Below the pieces are notes generated by a model. That model saw only the letters and a list, made by a program, of their open reading frames with translations. It did not search any database and was not told where the DNA came from. A stretch of DNA of 55,766 bases from Methyloceanibacter sp. (GTDB taxonomy: Bacteria; Pseudomonadota; Alphaproteobacteria; Rhizobiales; Methyloligellaceae), in assembly GCA_018067145.1 (NCBI GenBank), contig JAGPVD010000070.1, positions 1 to 55,766 of the forward strand, given 5' to 3'. Positions 17,770 to 27,210 of the stretch are shown one piece after another (position 1 is the first letter of the stretch; every line of letters begins with the position of its first letter). The translations under genes and the position numbers were made by a program.

Positions 17770-19143
17770 CTATCCAGGTGCTCCTTCGGGCGTCACACCC
17801 GTTGGCTTGACCGGTTTGCCGACGATGGTGGTGATGAGCTGGTCCGCCGCCAGCAAGCGCTTGGCGACCCGCTTAACATCGTCGAGCGTCACCGCCTCGA
17901 TCAGCGCGTTGCGCCGGTCCACATAGTCGTGGCCAAGCTCCTCGATCTGAATCCACAGAAGCTGGTTGGCGATGCTGGTAGAGGACTCAAAGCGGAGCGC
18001 GTAAGCGCCAGTCAAATAGCTCTTGGCGTTTTTCAGCTCCTCGGCGCTCGGGCCCTCTTCCGCCAGCCGCCGCAGCTCGTCTTGGATCACCGTGAGCGAC
18101 TGAGCGACCGCCTCGTTCTTGGTGGCCACATTGCCAACGAATACGGCGCCGTTCCGATAGGGGTAGAGATTGGAATAGACCGAGTAAGCGAGGCCACGTT
18201 TCTCACGCACCTCTTCCATCAGGCGCGAGGAAAACCCGCCGCCGCCGATGATGTAGTTCAGCACATAGGCCGCGATGAAGTCGTCATCTTGGCGGGCGAT
18301 GCCGCGATGGCCAAACTGCGCCACCGACTGGGGCACTTCCATGGCGATGATTTCGAGCTTTGGTCCGAGCGGCGGCTCCGCTTGAGCCACGGTCACGAGC
18401 TCCGAGCGTTCCGGCAGATCTCCGAAAACCTCATCGAGTGCCTTGCCGAGTTCTTCCGCGTTGATATCGCCAACCACCGTAATCACGAGCTGGTCGCGCG
18501 CGAATACGCGGCGGACATAGTCCCTGAGATCGTCGGGGGAGATGGCGGCGATGGAGTCTTTCGTGCCTTTGATCGGACGCCCATAAGGGTGGTCCTTAAA
18601 CGCCGTTCTGTCCCACGCGTGCGACGCCACGGTCGCCGGATCGTTCTCGTCGAATTTGTGCCCGGCCAAAATCTGTTCACGCACGCGCTCGAAGGCAACG
18701 TCGTCGAAGCGGGGCTCAGCCATGGCGAGCCGCGCCAGATCGAAGACCTCGTCCTTGTTGGCGGTCAGCGTCTGGAGATTGCCGAGCATCACGTCGCGCC
18801 CGGCGTCGAAATCGAGACGCATGGCCAGCTCCTGCTGGCGTTCCTGGAAGGCCGTAGCGTCGAGATCGCCGGCGCCCTCGTCCATCATCGCTGTGACGAA
18901 ATAGGCAACGCCTTCCTTGTCCTTCGGGTCCTGTGAGGCGCCGCCACGAAAGGCGAAGCGCATGGCGACAAGCGGATTAGCGTGGCTCTCGACAAGCCAG
19001 GCCTTGATCCCGCCAGGGCTTGTAACTTCCTGAATTGCCATTGTTTTCCCTTGAGCCGCCGCAGGTGAAGCGAGCAGCGCGAGCGCCCACAGCGAAGCGC
19101 CAAGCCGCAACATTAGGGAGGAAAGCGGAGAGCGATACATCAT
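17770..19143 (-). CDS. M16 family peptidase-like protein, zinc site lost
   Basis: An M16 (pitrilysin/insulinase) family protein of 457 residues with a signal peptide ending near PAAAQG, so it should be periplasmic. Where active members have HxxEH, this one reads VAYFVTAMMDEG: Tyr81, Thr84 and Ala85 replace His, Glu and His. It should therefore not bind zinc or cleave peptides alone. The C-terminal M16 half is well kept (GGGGFSSRLMEEVREKRGLAYSVYS, split here by family spacing). Its gene follows, 6 bp away, an M16 gene with an intact site, as in two-subunit bacterial M16B proteases where one subunit is catalytic and the other helps bind substrate. Confidence 0.9.
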   Translation of the reverse strand: MMYRSPLSSLMLRLGASLWALALLASPAAAQGKTMAIQEVTSPGGIKAWLVESHANPLVAMRFAFRGGASQDPKDKEGVAYFVTAMMDEGAGDLDATAFQERQQELAMRLDFDAGRDVMLGNLQTLTANKDEVFDLARLAMAEPRFDDVAFERVREQILAGHKFDENDPATVASHAWDRTAFKDHPYGRPIKGTKDSIAAISPDDLRDYVRRVFARDQLVITVVGDINAEELGKALDEVFGDLPERSELVTVAQAEPPLGPKLEIIAMEVPQSVAQFGHRGIARQDDDFIAAYVLNYIIGGGGFSSRLMEEVREKRGLAYSVYSNLYPYRNGAVFVGNVATKNEAVAQSLTVIQDELRRLAEEGPSAEELKNAKSYLTGAYALRFESSTSIANQLLWIQIEELGHDYVDRRNALIEAVTLDDVKRVAKRLLAADQLITTIVGKPVKPTGVTPEGAPG

Positions 19144-19149
19144 TCGCGT

Positions 19150-20577
19150 CTACGACTTGCCCTTCCCTGCCGCCCGGGCAGGTTTGTCAGCAATGCTGCT
19201 CTTGAATTTGGGGGCCGGCTTGAGGATCCCCGTGACCGAGTCATCGTCATTCAGATATTTGAGGGCGACGGCCTGGATATCCTCGACCGTGACCTTGTTG
19301 AGCCGCTCGGGCCATGCCTCGACATCCGCAACGCTCATGCCGGCAGCAATCCTCCCGCCATATTGGCGCGCCATGCGGGAAATCGAGTCGGAGTTGTAAA
19401 CGAACTCGGCGATATGAGAGAAGCGGGCCCGGTCGAGTTCTGCCTGAGTGACGCCCTTCTCGCGCAGCTCGTCGACGACGCCAGTGATAGCCGCATCGAT
19501 CTCGTCCGCCGTGTTCGCCTCGCCAGCGATGGCGTAGAAACCGAGCCGGCCGGAATCGAGACCGGAGTCGGTGTACCAACCGCCGGCGCTTGCCGCGGCC
19601 TTCTGCTCCACAACAAGTCGCTTATAGATACGACCAACCGCGCCGTGCGCAGCGATCCGCATCAAAAGGTCGAGGGCTTCCGCTTCGCCGGGCTCGGCGG
19701 AGGCATAGCTCGGCGCGATGTAGTGACGCTGCACCGTGGTGCGGCCGGCGCGCGGATCTTCCAGCGTCACCACGACCTCGGCGTCGTGCTTGGGCTCCTT
19801 AGGCCGGACCCGTTTGTTCACCTCGCCGGTCGGCTTGATCTCGCCGAACGTCTTCTCGGCAAGTTCCTTCACCTCTTCGGGCTCGACATCGCCAGCCACC
19901 ACGAGGACCGCATTCTGGGGGCCGTAGAACCGGCGGTAGAAGGCGAGCGCATCCTCGCGGTCAAGGGCCTCGATTTCATGTTCCCAGCCAATGATCGGCG
20001 TGCCGTAAGGGTGGTTACGGTAGAGCGCCGCCATCATCTGCTCTTGCAGGATGCTGCCCGGATCGTTGTCGACGCGAGACCGGCGCTCCTCGAGGATGAC
20101 ATCACGCTCCGTGGTCACGTCCTCCTCGGTGAGACGGAGATTGGCCATGCGATCGGCTTCCATCTCCATTGCCATGCCCAAGCGATCCTTGGCCACGCGC
20201 TGGAAATAGGCGGTCACGTCGTGATTGGTGAAGGCGTTGTCCTCGCCGCCATTCTTGGCGATGATTTTCGAGAACTGGCCGGAAGGAATGCGCTCGGTGC
20301 CCTTGAACATGAGATGTTCGAGGAAGTGGGCGATGCCGGAGTCGCCCTGGGGCTCGTCCGCGGCGCCCGTCTTGTACCAGACCATCTGGGTGACGACCGG
20401 CGCGCGATGATCGGGGATGACGACGATATGCAGGCCATTGGGAAGCGTGAATTCACGCACGCGCTCAGGCGGCGCGGTCTCGGCGGCGACGGCGGCGACG
20501 GCCATCGAGGCGAGGGTCAAACCGGCGACGATCAGGCCTGCTCGCGGATCGAGCGCGGCCGTGAACTGATCTAGCAT
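19150..20577 (-). CDS. M16 family zinc metallopeptidase, catalytic subunit
   Basis: An insulinase-family protease with an intact zinc motif HFLEH (residues 84-88) in GIAHFLEHLMFKG, followed by the expected downstream glutamate region (TTERDVILEERRSR). A hydrophobic N-terminal segment (GLIVAGLTLASMAVAAVAA) predicts export to the periplasm. I chose the ATG at 20577, which has GGTGG seven bases upstream and gives 475 residues; the ATG at 20589 is an alternative and the frame is open to 20652. It is 6 bp before its zinc-less partner, so the two likely form one complex. The adjacent lipoprotein and lspA genes point to envelope quality control. Confidence 0.92.
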   Translation of the reverse strand: MLDQFTAALDPRAGLIVAGLTLASMAVAAVAAETAPPERVREFTLPNGLHIVVIPDHRAPVVTQMVWYKTGAADEPQGDSGIAHFLEHLMFKGTERIPSGQFSKIIAKNGGEDNAFTNHDVTAYFQRVAKDRLGMAMEMEADRMANLRLTEEDVTTERDVILEERRSRVDNDPGSILQEQMMAALYRNHPYGTPIIGWEHEIEALDREDALAFYRRFYGPQNAVLVVAGDVEPEEVKELAEKTFGEIKPTGEVNKRVRPKEPKHDAEVVVTLEDPRAGRTTVQRHYIAPSYASAEPGEAEALDLLMRIAAHGAVGRIYKRLVVEQKAAASAGGWYTDSGLDSGRLGFYAIAGEANTADEIDAAITGVVDELREKGVTQAELDRARFSHIAEFVYNSDSISRMARQYGGRIAAGMSVADVEAWPERLNKVTVEDIQAVALKYLNDDDSVTGILKPAPKFKSSIADKPARAAGKGKS

Positions 20578-20710
20578 CCATTCCACCATTAAGCAGGGCC
20601 TGAGGTTAGCGGGCAGCAAGACTCCGGTTCGCGGAAGACCAAGAAGAGGCAATCAGCCGGCCGGTGTTTCACATGTCAGCGTTCGAGCGTGAGTTTTCAA
20701 GCTAAATTAG

Positions 20711-20743
20711 ATGCAATTGCGGCGGTCAGCCACGGAATTGCAT
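20711..20743. promoter_or_regulatory. Inverted repeat between a lipoprotein gene and the M16 pair
   Basis: ATGCAATT (20711-20718) and AATTGCAT (20736-20743) form an exact 8-bp inverted repeat with a 17-base spacer. It lies in the 171-bp gap upstream of the M16 protease genes and just downstream of the DUF3035-like gene stop. It could be a weak hairpin or an operator-like site; there is no T-run on the minus strand that would make it a clear terminator. Confidence 0.4.
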
Positions 20744-20748
20744 CGCTT

Positions 20749-21360
20749 TTACCAGTTGGCGTTATTGCCCTGGGGATTGGACATGCCGCCATAGCTTTCA
20801 GGCGTGGCCTGTTGAACCGGCTTCGTGGGCAGCGGCGCCTGGGGCGCGTGTGGTGTCAGCGCCTTCGGCTTTGACGCCGACTGGGCCACGGCTGTGGCCG
20901 GCTGTCTGTCGGACGCGTCCGGCTCCGGCACATTGGCGATCGGCGCCACATCGTCCTCGGAACCACCCAACCACTTGTCGAGCAGATTCGGCTTGCCGGC
21001 ATAGGGATTTTGAGGATCGGCCGCCGTCTGGATTTCAGCCTCTTTGGCCTTCTCCTGCTTAGCGACGCGCTTCCTCACGAGTTCCGGATCGTCCGGCCAA
21101 TCTTGTCGGGCCGTGACGACGGCGGCATTCGTGCCGGGTTGGGGCAATGCCCTCACATTCGGGGGAACGAGCAGCGGCGGGCGTTCGCTCATTTGAACAT
21201 CTGGCTGCTGGCTGCGGTCGCCAGAGACGCCCATATAGTCGAAGACCTTGCCTTCAAGCTCAACACCACTGCCACAGCCCCCAAGCGCCACCACAAAGGC
21301 AAGCGCACCCGCGAGCTTCAAAGCCTGGCTAGCAACGGTTTTGGTGGTGAAATGTCCCAA
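20749..21360 (-). CDS. DUF3035-like lipoprotein
   Basis: A 203-residue protein with a lipoprotein signal: hydrophobic LAGALAFVVALGGCGSG with the acceptor Cys29. The start of the mature part, around EGKVFDYMGVSGDRSQQPDVQ and ERPPLLVPPNVRALPQPG, resembles DUF3035 proteins of alphaproteobacteria. The rest is low-complexity, rich in Pro, Gln and Ala, and probably disordered. Its gene lies directly downstream of lspA, the peptidase that would process it, and upstream of the M16 protease pair. Function is unknown; assignment to DUF3035 rests on pattern and context. Confidence 0.75.
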   Translation of the reverse strand: MGHFTTKTVASQALKLAGALAFVVALGGCGSGVELEGKVFDYMGVSGDRSQQPDVQMSERPPLLVPPNVRALPQPGTNAAVVTARQDWPDDPELVRKRVAKQEKAKEAEIQTAADPQNPYAGKPNLLDKWLGGSEDDVAPIANVPEPDASDRQPATAVAQSASKPKALTPHAPQAPLPTKPVQQATPESYGGMSNPQGNNANW

Positions 21361-21395
21361 TATTCCCCCTGGAGTCCGGCACGTACCGGATTAGA

Positions 21396-21911
21396 CTACA
21401 TTTTGGAGGGATTTTCGGCCTTTTTGTGACCCCCGAAGAATGAATCATACAGAAGTCCAATAACCCCGGCAACTATGGCTACGTCGGCGATGTTGAAGAC
21501 GTACCATTGGAAGCCAAAGGCGTGAAAAGCGAACAAATCCACCACCGCGCCATGGGCGATGCGATCGATGGCGTTGCCAATGGCCCCGCCAAGGATGAGG
21601 CCGATGGCGCAGGCGGTGAGCCCCGAGGTCACCCGGGACAGCCAGACGATCAGCGCCACGCTGGCAACGAAGGCAAATGCGATGAGGCCTAAACGCCCGG
21701 CCGCGCTGTCCTGGGGCAGCAGGCCATAGCTGATGCCCCTGTTCCATAAGAGCACGAGGTCAAAGAACGGCGTGACCGTGACGGTGCCTTTGGCGCCGAG
21801 GTCATAGAAATAGAGCGCCCATATCTTGTTGGCCTGGTCGGCCGCGACCGTGAAGACGGCAATGATAAGCCCAAGCGGCGAGTAAGGTCCCCAAAGCCAG
21901 TGACGGAGCAT
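21396..21911 (-). CDS. lspA: Lipoprotein signal peptidase (signal peptidase II)
   Basis: LspA cleaves prolipoprotein signal peptides in the inner membrane. From the ATG at 21911 the product has 171 residues and four hydrophobic segments. The catalytic aspartates are visible in GNAIDRIAHGAVVDLF and FNIADVAIVAG, and the early motifs DQANKIW and LLWNRGISYGLL fit the family. The start lies 4 bp after the ileS stop, and the frame is open further upstream inside ileS, but 171 residues is the usual size. The next gene on the strand encodes a lipoprotein. Confidence 0.93.
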   Translation of the reverse strand: MLRHWLWGPYSPLGLIIAVFTVAADQANKIWALYFYDLGAKGTVTVTPFFDLVLLWNRGISYGLLPQDSAAGRLGLIAFAFVASVALIVWLSRVTSGLTACAIGLILGGAIGNAIDRIAHGAVVDLFAFHAFGFQWYVFNIADVAIVAGVIGLLYDSFFGGHKKAENPSKM

Positions 21912-21915
21912 GGCG

Positions 21916-24900
21916 CTACCCGGCCTTGCCAGCGCGGCGTGCATCGAACTGGCGCACAGCCGCCGCATCGCGCGGGGTCAATTCGGGGAATTCAGGGTCC
22001 GAACCCACTTCAGGCAGGATCTTCCATGACCGCGCGCATTTCTCGCCTTTGGCGAGGGAGAAGACCACGGCGATGTCCGGCGCATCCTCCAGGCGGAAGG
22101 CGTTGCGCGGCCCCTCCTCCGGGATCAGCACCGCGCCGCTGGTGATGGAGATCTCAGCGAGATCGACACCACGAAGCGCTTCGCGCAAATCCGCGTCGGC
22201 GACATAGACTTGCGGCGCGGCTTCCAGGCTCGAACCAATGCGGCGTTCCCGGCGCTCGATCTCGAGCGCGCCCGTCACCACGCGGCGCACCTGGCGAATC
22301 TTCCGCCACTTCTCGGCAAGCCCATCGTCGCGCCATTCGTCCGGCACATCGGGGAAGGATCGCAGATGCACCGAACCCTTGTCTTCGGGGAAGCGGGTCA
22401 GCCACGCCTCCTCCATGGTGAAGCAGAGCATGGGCGCCATCCACGCGGTGAGCGCGGCGAACACACGATCGATCACGGTGAGCGCGGCGCGGCGTGTGAC
22501 GCTGTCATCTGCGTCGCAGTAAAGCGCGTCCTTGCGGATGTCCAAATAGAAGGCGGACAAATCGTTGACGCAGAAATTGAGCAGCGTGTGGAAGATGCGC
22601 TTGAAGTCGTAAGCGACGTAGCCATCGCGGACGACCGTCTCCAACTCGGCAAGGCGCACCAGCATGTAGCGCTCAAGCTCCGGCATCTTGGCATAAGGCA
22701 CGGTGATGCCGTCCCGGTGGTGGGCGAGATTGCCAAGCATAAAGCGAAGCGTGTTCCGCAAACGGCGATAGGAATCGACATTGGCTTTGACGATGTCAGG
22801 GCCAATGCGCAGATCGTCGGCATAGTCCGAGCTCACGGCCCAGAGGCGCAGGATTTCCGCGCCGGACTGCCTGATGACGTCCTGTGGCGAGACCACATTG
22901 CCCATGGACTTCGACATCTTGCGGCCGTCCTCGCTATTGACGAAGCCGTGGGTCAGCACCGCATCGAACGGCGCCCGGCCGCGCGTGCCGCAACCCTCAA
23001 GCAGCGAAGACTGGAACCAGCCGCGATGCTGGTCGGAACCTTCGAGATAGAGGTCGGCCGGCCATTTGAGATCGGAACGCTGCTCCAGCACGAAAGCCTG
23101 GGTGCAGCCTGAGTCGAACCACACATCGAGAATGTCGCCGACCTTCTCCCAATCGTCCGGGTTGTCCACCAAGCCGGTCAGGAAGCGTTCCTTAGCGCCA
23201 TCTACGAACCAGGCGTCGGCGCCTTCTTTGTCGAAGACATCTGCGATCCTGTCGATCAGCTCAGGCGACGCCTCAAAATCCTGGCGCGGAATGACCTCGC
23301 CGGTTTTCTTGTGCACAAACACGGTGATGGGCACGCCCCAAGCGCGCTGGCGCGACACCACCCAATCGGGGCGCGTATCCACCATGCCCTTGATGCGTTT
23401 CTCGCCCTGCGGCGGCACAAAGCGCGTCTCGTCGATGGCCTTCAGGCCGCGAACGCGAAGCGTGTCGCCACCATCGAACGTGCGATCCATGGCGATGAAC
23501 CATTGCGGTGTGGCCCGGAAGATGACCGGTTTTTTGGACCGCCAGGAATGGGGATAATCATGCTTGTAGCGGGAGCGCGCGATGAGCGCGTTGGCCTCCG
23601 TCAGCGCCGCGATGACAGCGTTGTTAGCGTCGCCGAACTTGCCCTTGTCGTCGACCACGCGCTTACCCTCGAAGCGCGGCGCGTCCTTGGTGAAGAACCC
23701 GGCCTCGTCGACGGTGAAGGGGATCTCTGGGTCGATATCGCGCTCGCGCAATAGCCGTTCGTTTGCGGTCCAGACCTCGAAGTCATCCGCACCATGGCCG
23801 GGCGCCGTGTGCACGAAGCCGGTGCCGGTCTCCTCCGTGACGTGATCGCCGGGAAGAAGCGGGACCTTGAACCGATAGTCGGCCTCGCTGCGAAGCGGAT
23901 GCGTGGTCATCGAGTGCCTGAGCATCTCGTCGGTGACATCGCCGAGCCGCGACCAGCCATCGATACGCGCCGCCGCCTTGACGGTCTCGGCCAGCGCATC
24001 GGCAATCACCAGCCGCTCGCCGACCTTGGCCCAGTTATCGTCCGGCGCCTCAGTAATCTCGTAAAGTCCGTAGGAGATCGACGGGGAATAGCTGATGGCC
24101 CGGTTGCCAGGGATGGTCCAAGGCGTCGTCGTCCAGATAACCACGGACGCATGTTGCAGCGTTTGCGGCGTCTGGGTCTCCGAGTTGGAGAACAGGACCG
24201 GGAATTTCACGTAGATCGTCGGGCTCTCGATCTCCTGATACTCGACCTCGGCCTCGGCCAGCGCTGTGCGCTCCACCACCGACCACATCACGGGCTTCGA
24301 GCCGCGATAGAGCAGGCCGTTCATGGCGAACTTCATAAGCTCGCGGGCGATGGTTGCCTCCGCGTCGAAGCTCATGGTGGCGTAAGGATGATCCCAGTCG
24401 CCCTCGATGCCGAGGCGCTTGAACTCTTCGCGCTGTACGTCGAGCCATTTCGTTGCTTCGTCGCGGCATTCGCGACGGAAGGCGATCAGCGCCTCCGGGT
24501 CCTTGAGGTCGGGCTTGGTTTTACCCTTGGCGCGGTACTGCTCTTCCTCGACCTTCCACTCGATGGGAAGGCCGTGACAATCCCAGCCAGGCACATAGTT
24601 GGCGTCCTTGCCCATCATCGCTTGCGAGCGGGTGATAACGTCTTTCAGGATCTTGTTGAGGGCGTGGCCGATATGAAGATGGCCGTTGGCGTAAGGCGGC
24701 CCGTCGTGAAGCACGAATTTCGAGCGCCCCTTGGCCTCCTGGCGAAGCCGATCGTAAAGGCGCATTTCAGTCCAGCGTTCGAGCAGCTCCGGCTCACGCT
24801 TGGGCAGACCCGCCTTCATGGGAAAATCTGTCTTCGGCAGGAAGAGGGTCTCGCTCCAGTCGCGATCCGTCCGCGGCACGGGCTTAACGGCAGCCGGCTT

Positions 24901-25554
24901 CGGGGCGGCCTTAACGGCGGGCTTGGGCTTGGGCCTCGCTGAAGCCCTCGGCTTCGTAGCTTTCTTAGACGCAGCAGCCTTCTTGGGCGCAGCGGCCTTT
25001 GGCTTAGCGACGACCTTGGGCTTCACGGCCAGCTTACGCTTCGCCACCGTCTTCGCAGGAGCCGGGCGCTTCGCTGTCGTCTTCTGCTTCGTAGCGGTTG
25101 TGGGCTTCGCTGCCGGCTTGCGCGTCATCGCTGGCTTTGGCTTGGCGGCAGTTTTGGGCTTTGCTGTTGGCTTGCGTTTCGTTGCTGGCTTCGCCTTTGC
25201 CGCAACTCTGAGCTTGGCAGCCGGCTTACGCTTAGCCGCAGGTTTGCGCCGAGTGGCGGTTTTGACCTTGTCGACGGTCTTGCGCTTCATCGCGCGCTTG
25301 GCGGCAGGTTTGCGCTTCGTCACCGTCTTAGACTTGGCGGCAGTCGTTTTGCGTTTCGTGGCGATCTTAGCAGCGGCTCTAGGCTTGGCGGCAGGTTTGC
25401 GCCGCGCCGCCGGCTTTGCCTTGGCCACAGGCTTGCGCTTGACCGCAGTCTTGGCCGCAGGCTTACGCTTAGCCGGCGCCTTGGGCTTTGCCTGAGGCTT
25501 GCGTTTCGCTGAAGTTTTGGCGACCGCTTTGCCGCTCCTCGTTTTTCTCACCAT
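21916..25554 (-). CDS. ileS: Isoleucyl-tRNA synthetase with histone H1-like N-terminal tail
   Basis: A class I aminoacyl-tRNA synthetase charging tRNA-Ile. The catalytic body starts near residue 231 ([20 protein letters not shown]) and has the HIGH motif GHLHIGH (291-297), the [10 protein letters not shown] loop, an editing CP1 domain ([11 protein letters not shown]) and KMSKS near 878. The C-terminus ([13 protein letters not shown]) keeps only one cysteine where many bacterial IleRS have a zinc-binding set. Unusually, residues 1-228 are a Lys/Ala/Pro/Arg-rich repeat region with almost no acidic or aromatic residues, making 1212 residues instead of about 930-990. The ATG at 25554 is the only ATG giving the tail; an in-frame GTG at 24879 could yield a normal-length enzyme but lacks a ribosome-binding site. 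Confidence 0.93.
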   Translation of the reverse strand: MVRKTRSGKAVAKTSAKRKPQAKPKAPAKRKPAAKTAVKRKPVAKAKPAARRKPAAKPRAAAKIATKRKTTAAKSKTVTKRKPAAKRAMKRKTVDKVKTATRRKPAAKRKPAAKLRVAAKAKPATKRKPTAKPKTAAKPKPAMTRKPAAKPTTATKQKTTAKRPAPAKTVAKRKLAVKPKVVAKPKAAAPKKAAASKKATKPRASARPKPKPAVKAAPKPAAVKPVPRTDRDWSETLFLPKTDFPMKAGLPKREPELLERWTEMRLYDRLRQEAKGRSKFVLHDGPPYANGHLHIGHALNKILKDVITRSQAMMGKDANYVPGWDCHGLPIEWKVEEEQYRAKGKTKPDLKDPEALIAFRRECRDEATKWLDVQREEFKRLGIEGDWDHPYATMSFDAEATIARELMKFAMNGLLYRGSKPVMWSVVERTALAEAEVEYQEIESPTIYVKFPVLFSNSETQTPQTLQHASVVIWTTTPWTIPGNRAISYSPSISYGLYEITEAPDDNWAKVGERLVIADALAETVKAAARIDGWSRLGDVTDEMLRHSMTTHPLRSEADYRFKVPLLPGDHVTEETGTGFVHTAPGHGADDFEVWTANERLLRERDIDPEIPFTVDEAGFFTKDAPRFEGKRVVDDKGKFGDANNAVIAALTEANALIARSRYKHDYPHSWRSKKPVIFRATPQWFIAMDRTFDGGDTLRVRGLKAIDETRFVPPQGEKRIKGMVDTRPDWVVSRQRAWGVPITVFVHKKTGEVIPRQDFEASPELIDRIADVFDKEGADAWFVDGAKERFLTGLVDNPDDWEKVGDILDVWFDSGCTQAFVLEQRSDLKWPADLYLEGSDQHRGWFQSSLLEGCGTRGRAPFDAVLTHGFVNSEDGRKMSKSMGNVVSPQDVIRQSGAEILRLWAVSSDYADDLRIGPDIVKANVDSYRRLRNTLRFMLGNLAHHRDGITVPYAKMPELERYMLVRLAELETVVRDGYVAYDFKRIFHTLLNFCVNDLSAFYLDIRKDALYCDADDSVTRRAALTVIDRVFAALTAWMAPMLCFTMEEAWLTRFPEDKGSVHLRSFPDVPDEWRDDGLAEKWRKIRQVRRVVTGALEIERRERRIGSSLEAAPQVYVADADLREALRGVDLAEISITSGAVLIPEEGPRNAFRLEDAPDIAVVFSLAKGEKCARSWKILPEVGSDPEFPELTPRDAAAVRQFDARRAGKAG
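24871..25554 (-). repeat. Region coding the KPAAK-type repeat tail of IleRS
   Basis: This stretch codes 228 residues built from short degenerate units such as [15 protein letters not shown] and TKRKPTAK. The composition is almost only Lys, Ala, Pro, Arg, Thr and Val, with one Asp (95) and no Trp, Tyr or Phe. It resembles the C-terminal tails of histone H1-like bacterial proteins. The DNA shows many imperfect copies of GCCGGCTTGCG-like and GGCAGGTTTGCG-like words, so slippage or recombination could change the length. Confidence 0.85.
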
Positions 25555-25611
25555 GGTCTTTTTATCTCGTCCCGGAGCTTCGATTCGCCGTGAGGCGTTC
25601 TAGCAACCGGC

Positions 25612-26610
25612 CTAGCCACAATCCAGTGCCCGGTCGGCCAGGGCCTCCCCGAGCGTGAAGCGCCGCATGGGATCGTTCGCGTCGACCGCACGCAGCACGG
25701 TTCGTGCCTGCTCACAGTCTTGCGCCATCTGCGCAGCGAGAGCCTCCGCGCTGTCAAAAGCATGGTCGGCCCTTAGAAAGTCGATGAACTCGACCTCGAC
25801 TTCTTGGTCGTAGAGATCACCGGAGAAATCGAGGAGAAAGGCCTCTAGCACCGGATCATCGGCGCCGAAGGTAGGGCGCGGCCCCACATAGCCCGCAGCG
25901 TGATGACGTTTGCCCCGATGATGCACCCGCATTGCGTAGATACCGTGTCGAACATCCTGGCCCGGCGCGAGTTTGAAATTGAGCGTCGGAAAGCCGAGGC
26001 CCTTGCCCCGGCCGGCGCCCTTTCTCACCCGGCCACGCGCGCGCCACCAATAGCCAAGCTGCTCGGCGGCCTCGCGCACCTCACCGAGACGGAGATGATC
26101 GCGGATCGTGCTCGACGAGAACGTGACGCCACCCTCGAGCGTGACCGGGGCCACCACATCGACCCCAAAGCCGAGCGTCTTGCCGAGCGTCGCCAATTGC
26201 TCGACGGAACCCGTGCGCCCTTTTCCGTAGGTGAAGTCGTAGCCCACCACCACGTGGCTCGCGCCAAAGCTCCCCCCCACCACGTCAGTGGCGAAGGCAT
26301 CCGCGCTTAACAACGACAGCGACTTGTCGAACGTGATGACGAAGGTCTGATGGAGACCGAGCGCCTCGATCAGCTCGAGCTTCACCGGAAGCGGTGTCAG
26401 CCGGAAGAAGGGTTGGTCGGGAGTGAAGAACTCACGGGGGTGCGGCTCAAACACGACAGCGCCAGCGCGCCGGCCCTCGGCCGTCGCGATACGTTTCGCC
26501 TCGTTGAGAACCGCCTGATGGCCACGATGAACGCCGTCGAAATTGCCAATGGCCAGGACCGCCCCTCTAAGGGCCGGCGGCGTGTCCTGCCAACTGCGGA
26601 CGATGTCCAT
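25612..26610 (-). CDS. ribF: Bifunctional riboflavin kinase/FAD synthetase
   Basis: RibF phosphorylates riboflavin to FMN and adenylates FMN to FAD. The N-terminal adenylyltransferase half has AIGNFDGVHRGHQAVL with the HxGH-like site, and the SSSTIRDHLRLGEV segment. The C-terminal kinase half has GFPTLNFKL and PTFGADDPVLEAFLLDFSG. At 332 residues the length is normal. It lies 57 bp before ileS and 28 bp after the MaoC gene, on the same strand. No riboflavin riboswitch is evident upstream. Confidence 0.95.
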   Translation of the reverse strand: MDIVRSWQDTPPALRGAVLAIGNFDGVHRGHQAVLNEAKRIATAEGRRAGAVVFEPHPREFFTPDQPFFRLTPLPVKLELIEALGLHQTFVITFDKSLSLLSADAFATDVVGGSFGASHVVVGYDFTYGKGRTGSVEQLATLGKTLGFGVDVVAPVTLEGGVTFSSSTIRDHLRLGEVREAAEQLGYWWRARGRVRKGAGRGKGLGFPTLNFKLAPGQDVRHGIYAMRVHHRGKRHHAAGYVGPRPTFGADDPVLEAFLLDFSGDLYDQEVEVEFIDFLRADHAFDSAEALAAQMAQDCEQARTVLRAVDANDPMRRFTLGEALADRALDCG

Positions 26611-26638
26611 CGCTGATCCCTGCCCGTCCGCCTCTTGG

Positions 26639-27088
26639 CTACGCCTTGCGGTCGACCATCATCACCGCCTCGCCCTCGAGCACGGTCTTGCCGTTGACGG
26701 AACAATCGCAAGCGAGCGTGACCCGGCTCTTCGCGGTGTCAACGGCAGTGATACGGCAAGTCGCCACCACTTCGTCGCCGATATAGACGGGGGCACGGAA
26801 TTTCAGGCCTTGCGCCAGATAGATGCAGCCGGGCCCAGGCAGCTTGGTGCCAAGCACGGTGGAGAACAGAGCGCCGGTCAGAAAGCCGTGAGCAATCCGC
26901 TTCTTGAAAACGGTAGTGGCGGCGAACTCATCGTTGAGATGGACCGGATTGATATCGCCCGAGAGTTCGGCAAACGCCGACACATCCGCATCGGTGATGA
27001 CCTTGGAGACGCTGGCCTCCATGCCAGGCGAAAGATCCTCCAAATAGTAGCCGTGGCCCAAACTCGTTTGGCCATTCGCATTGCTCAT
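26639..27088 (-). CDS. MaoC-family hydratase/dehydratase
   Basis: A hot-dog-fold protein of 149 residues related to (R)-specific enoyl-CoA hydratases. The active-site motif is clear: SGDINPVHLNDEFA with the catalytic Asp/His, followed by RIAHGFLTGALFSTVLG. The C-terminal GEAVMMVDRKA is typical of short MaoC proteins. Substrate is probably an acyl-CoA or acyl thioester, but cannot be deduced. It lies between the HAD hydrolase and ribF genes. Confidence 0.9.
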   Translation of the reverse strand: MSNANGQTSLGHGYYLEDLSPGMEASVSKVITDADVSAFAELSGDINPVHLNDEFAATTVFKKRIAHGFLTGALFSTVLGTKLPGPGCIYLAQGLKFRAPVYIGDEVVATCRITAVDTAKSRVTLACDCSVNGKTVLEGEAVMMVDRKA

Positions 27089-27210
27089 TATGTGACCTTC
27101 TCTGCTTCCGGTTTAAGTGAAGGCGCAAACTAGCGAAGGCATTGCTGCGCCGCAATAAGCGCTGACGCCTTTCCGGCTGGCTCTCGGGGGCGCTCCAGAG
27201 GCGCTAAAAT

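Noticed and set aside
17758-18936. A 392-codon plus-strand frame opposite the inactive M16 gene
   Set aside because: Same reasoning: complementary to a conserved coding region and without a recognisable domain.
19363-20574. A 403-codon plus-strand frame opposite the M16 gene
   Set aside because: Fully antisense to a clear metalloprotease gene; no motif, composition typical of a shadow.
20711-20743. The 8-bp inverted repeat as a terminator for the lipoprotein gene
   Set aside because: Stem is AT-rich with a 17-base loop and lacks a T-run on the transcribed strand; kept only as an unassigned regulatory site.
23794-24942. A 382-codon plus-strand frame opposite ileS
   Set aside because: Antisense to the conserved IleRS catalytic domain, no motif.
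24800-25495. A plus-strand frame that looks like a very hydrophobic Ala/Leu/Gly/Phe protein
   Set aside because: It is the complement of the Lys/Ala repeats of the IleRS tail; the apparent membrane segments come from complementing AAG/GCC codons.
24900-25550. The repeat DNA as a CRISPR array or satellite
   Set aside because: Units are short, degenerate and in frame with ileS, with no regular repeat-spacer pattern.
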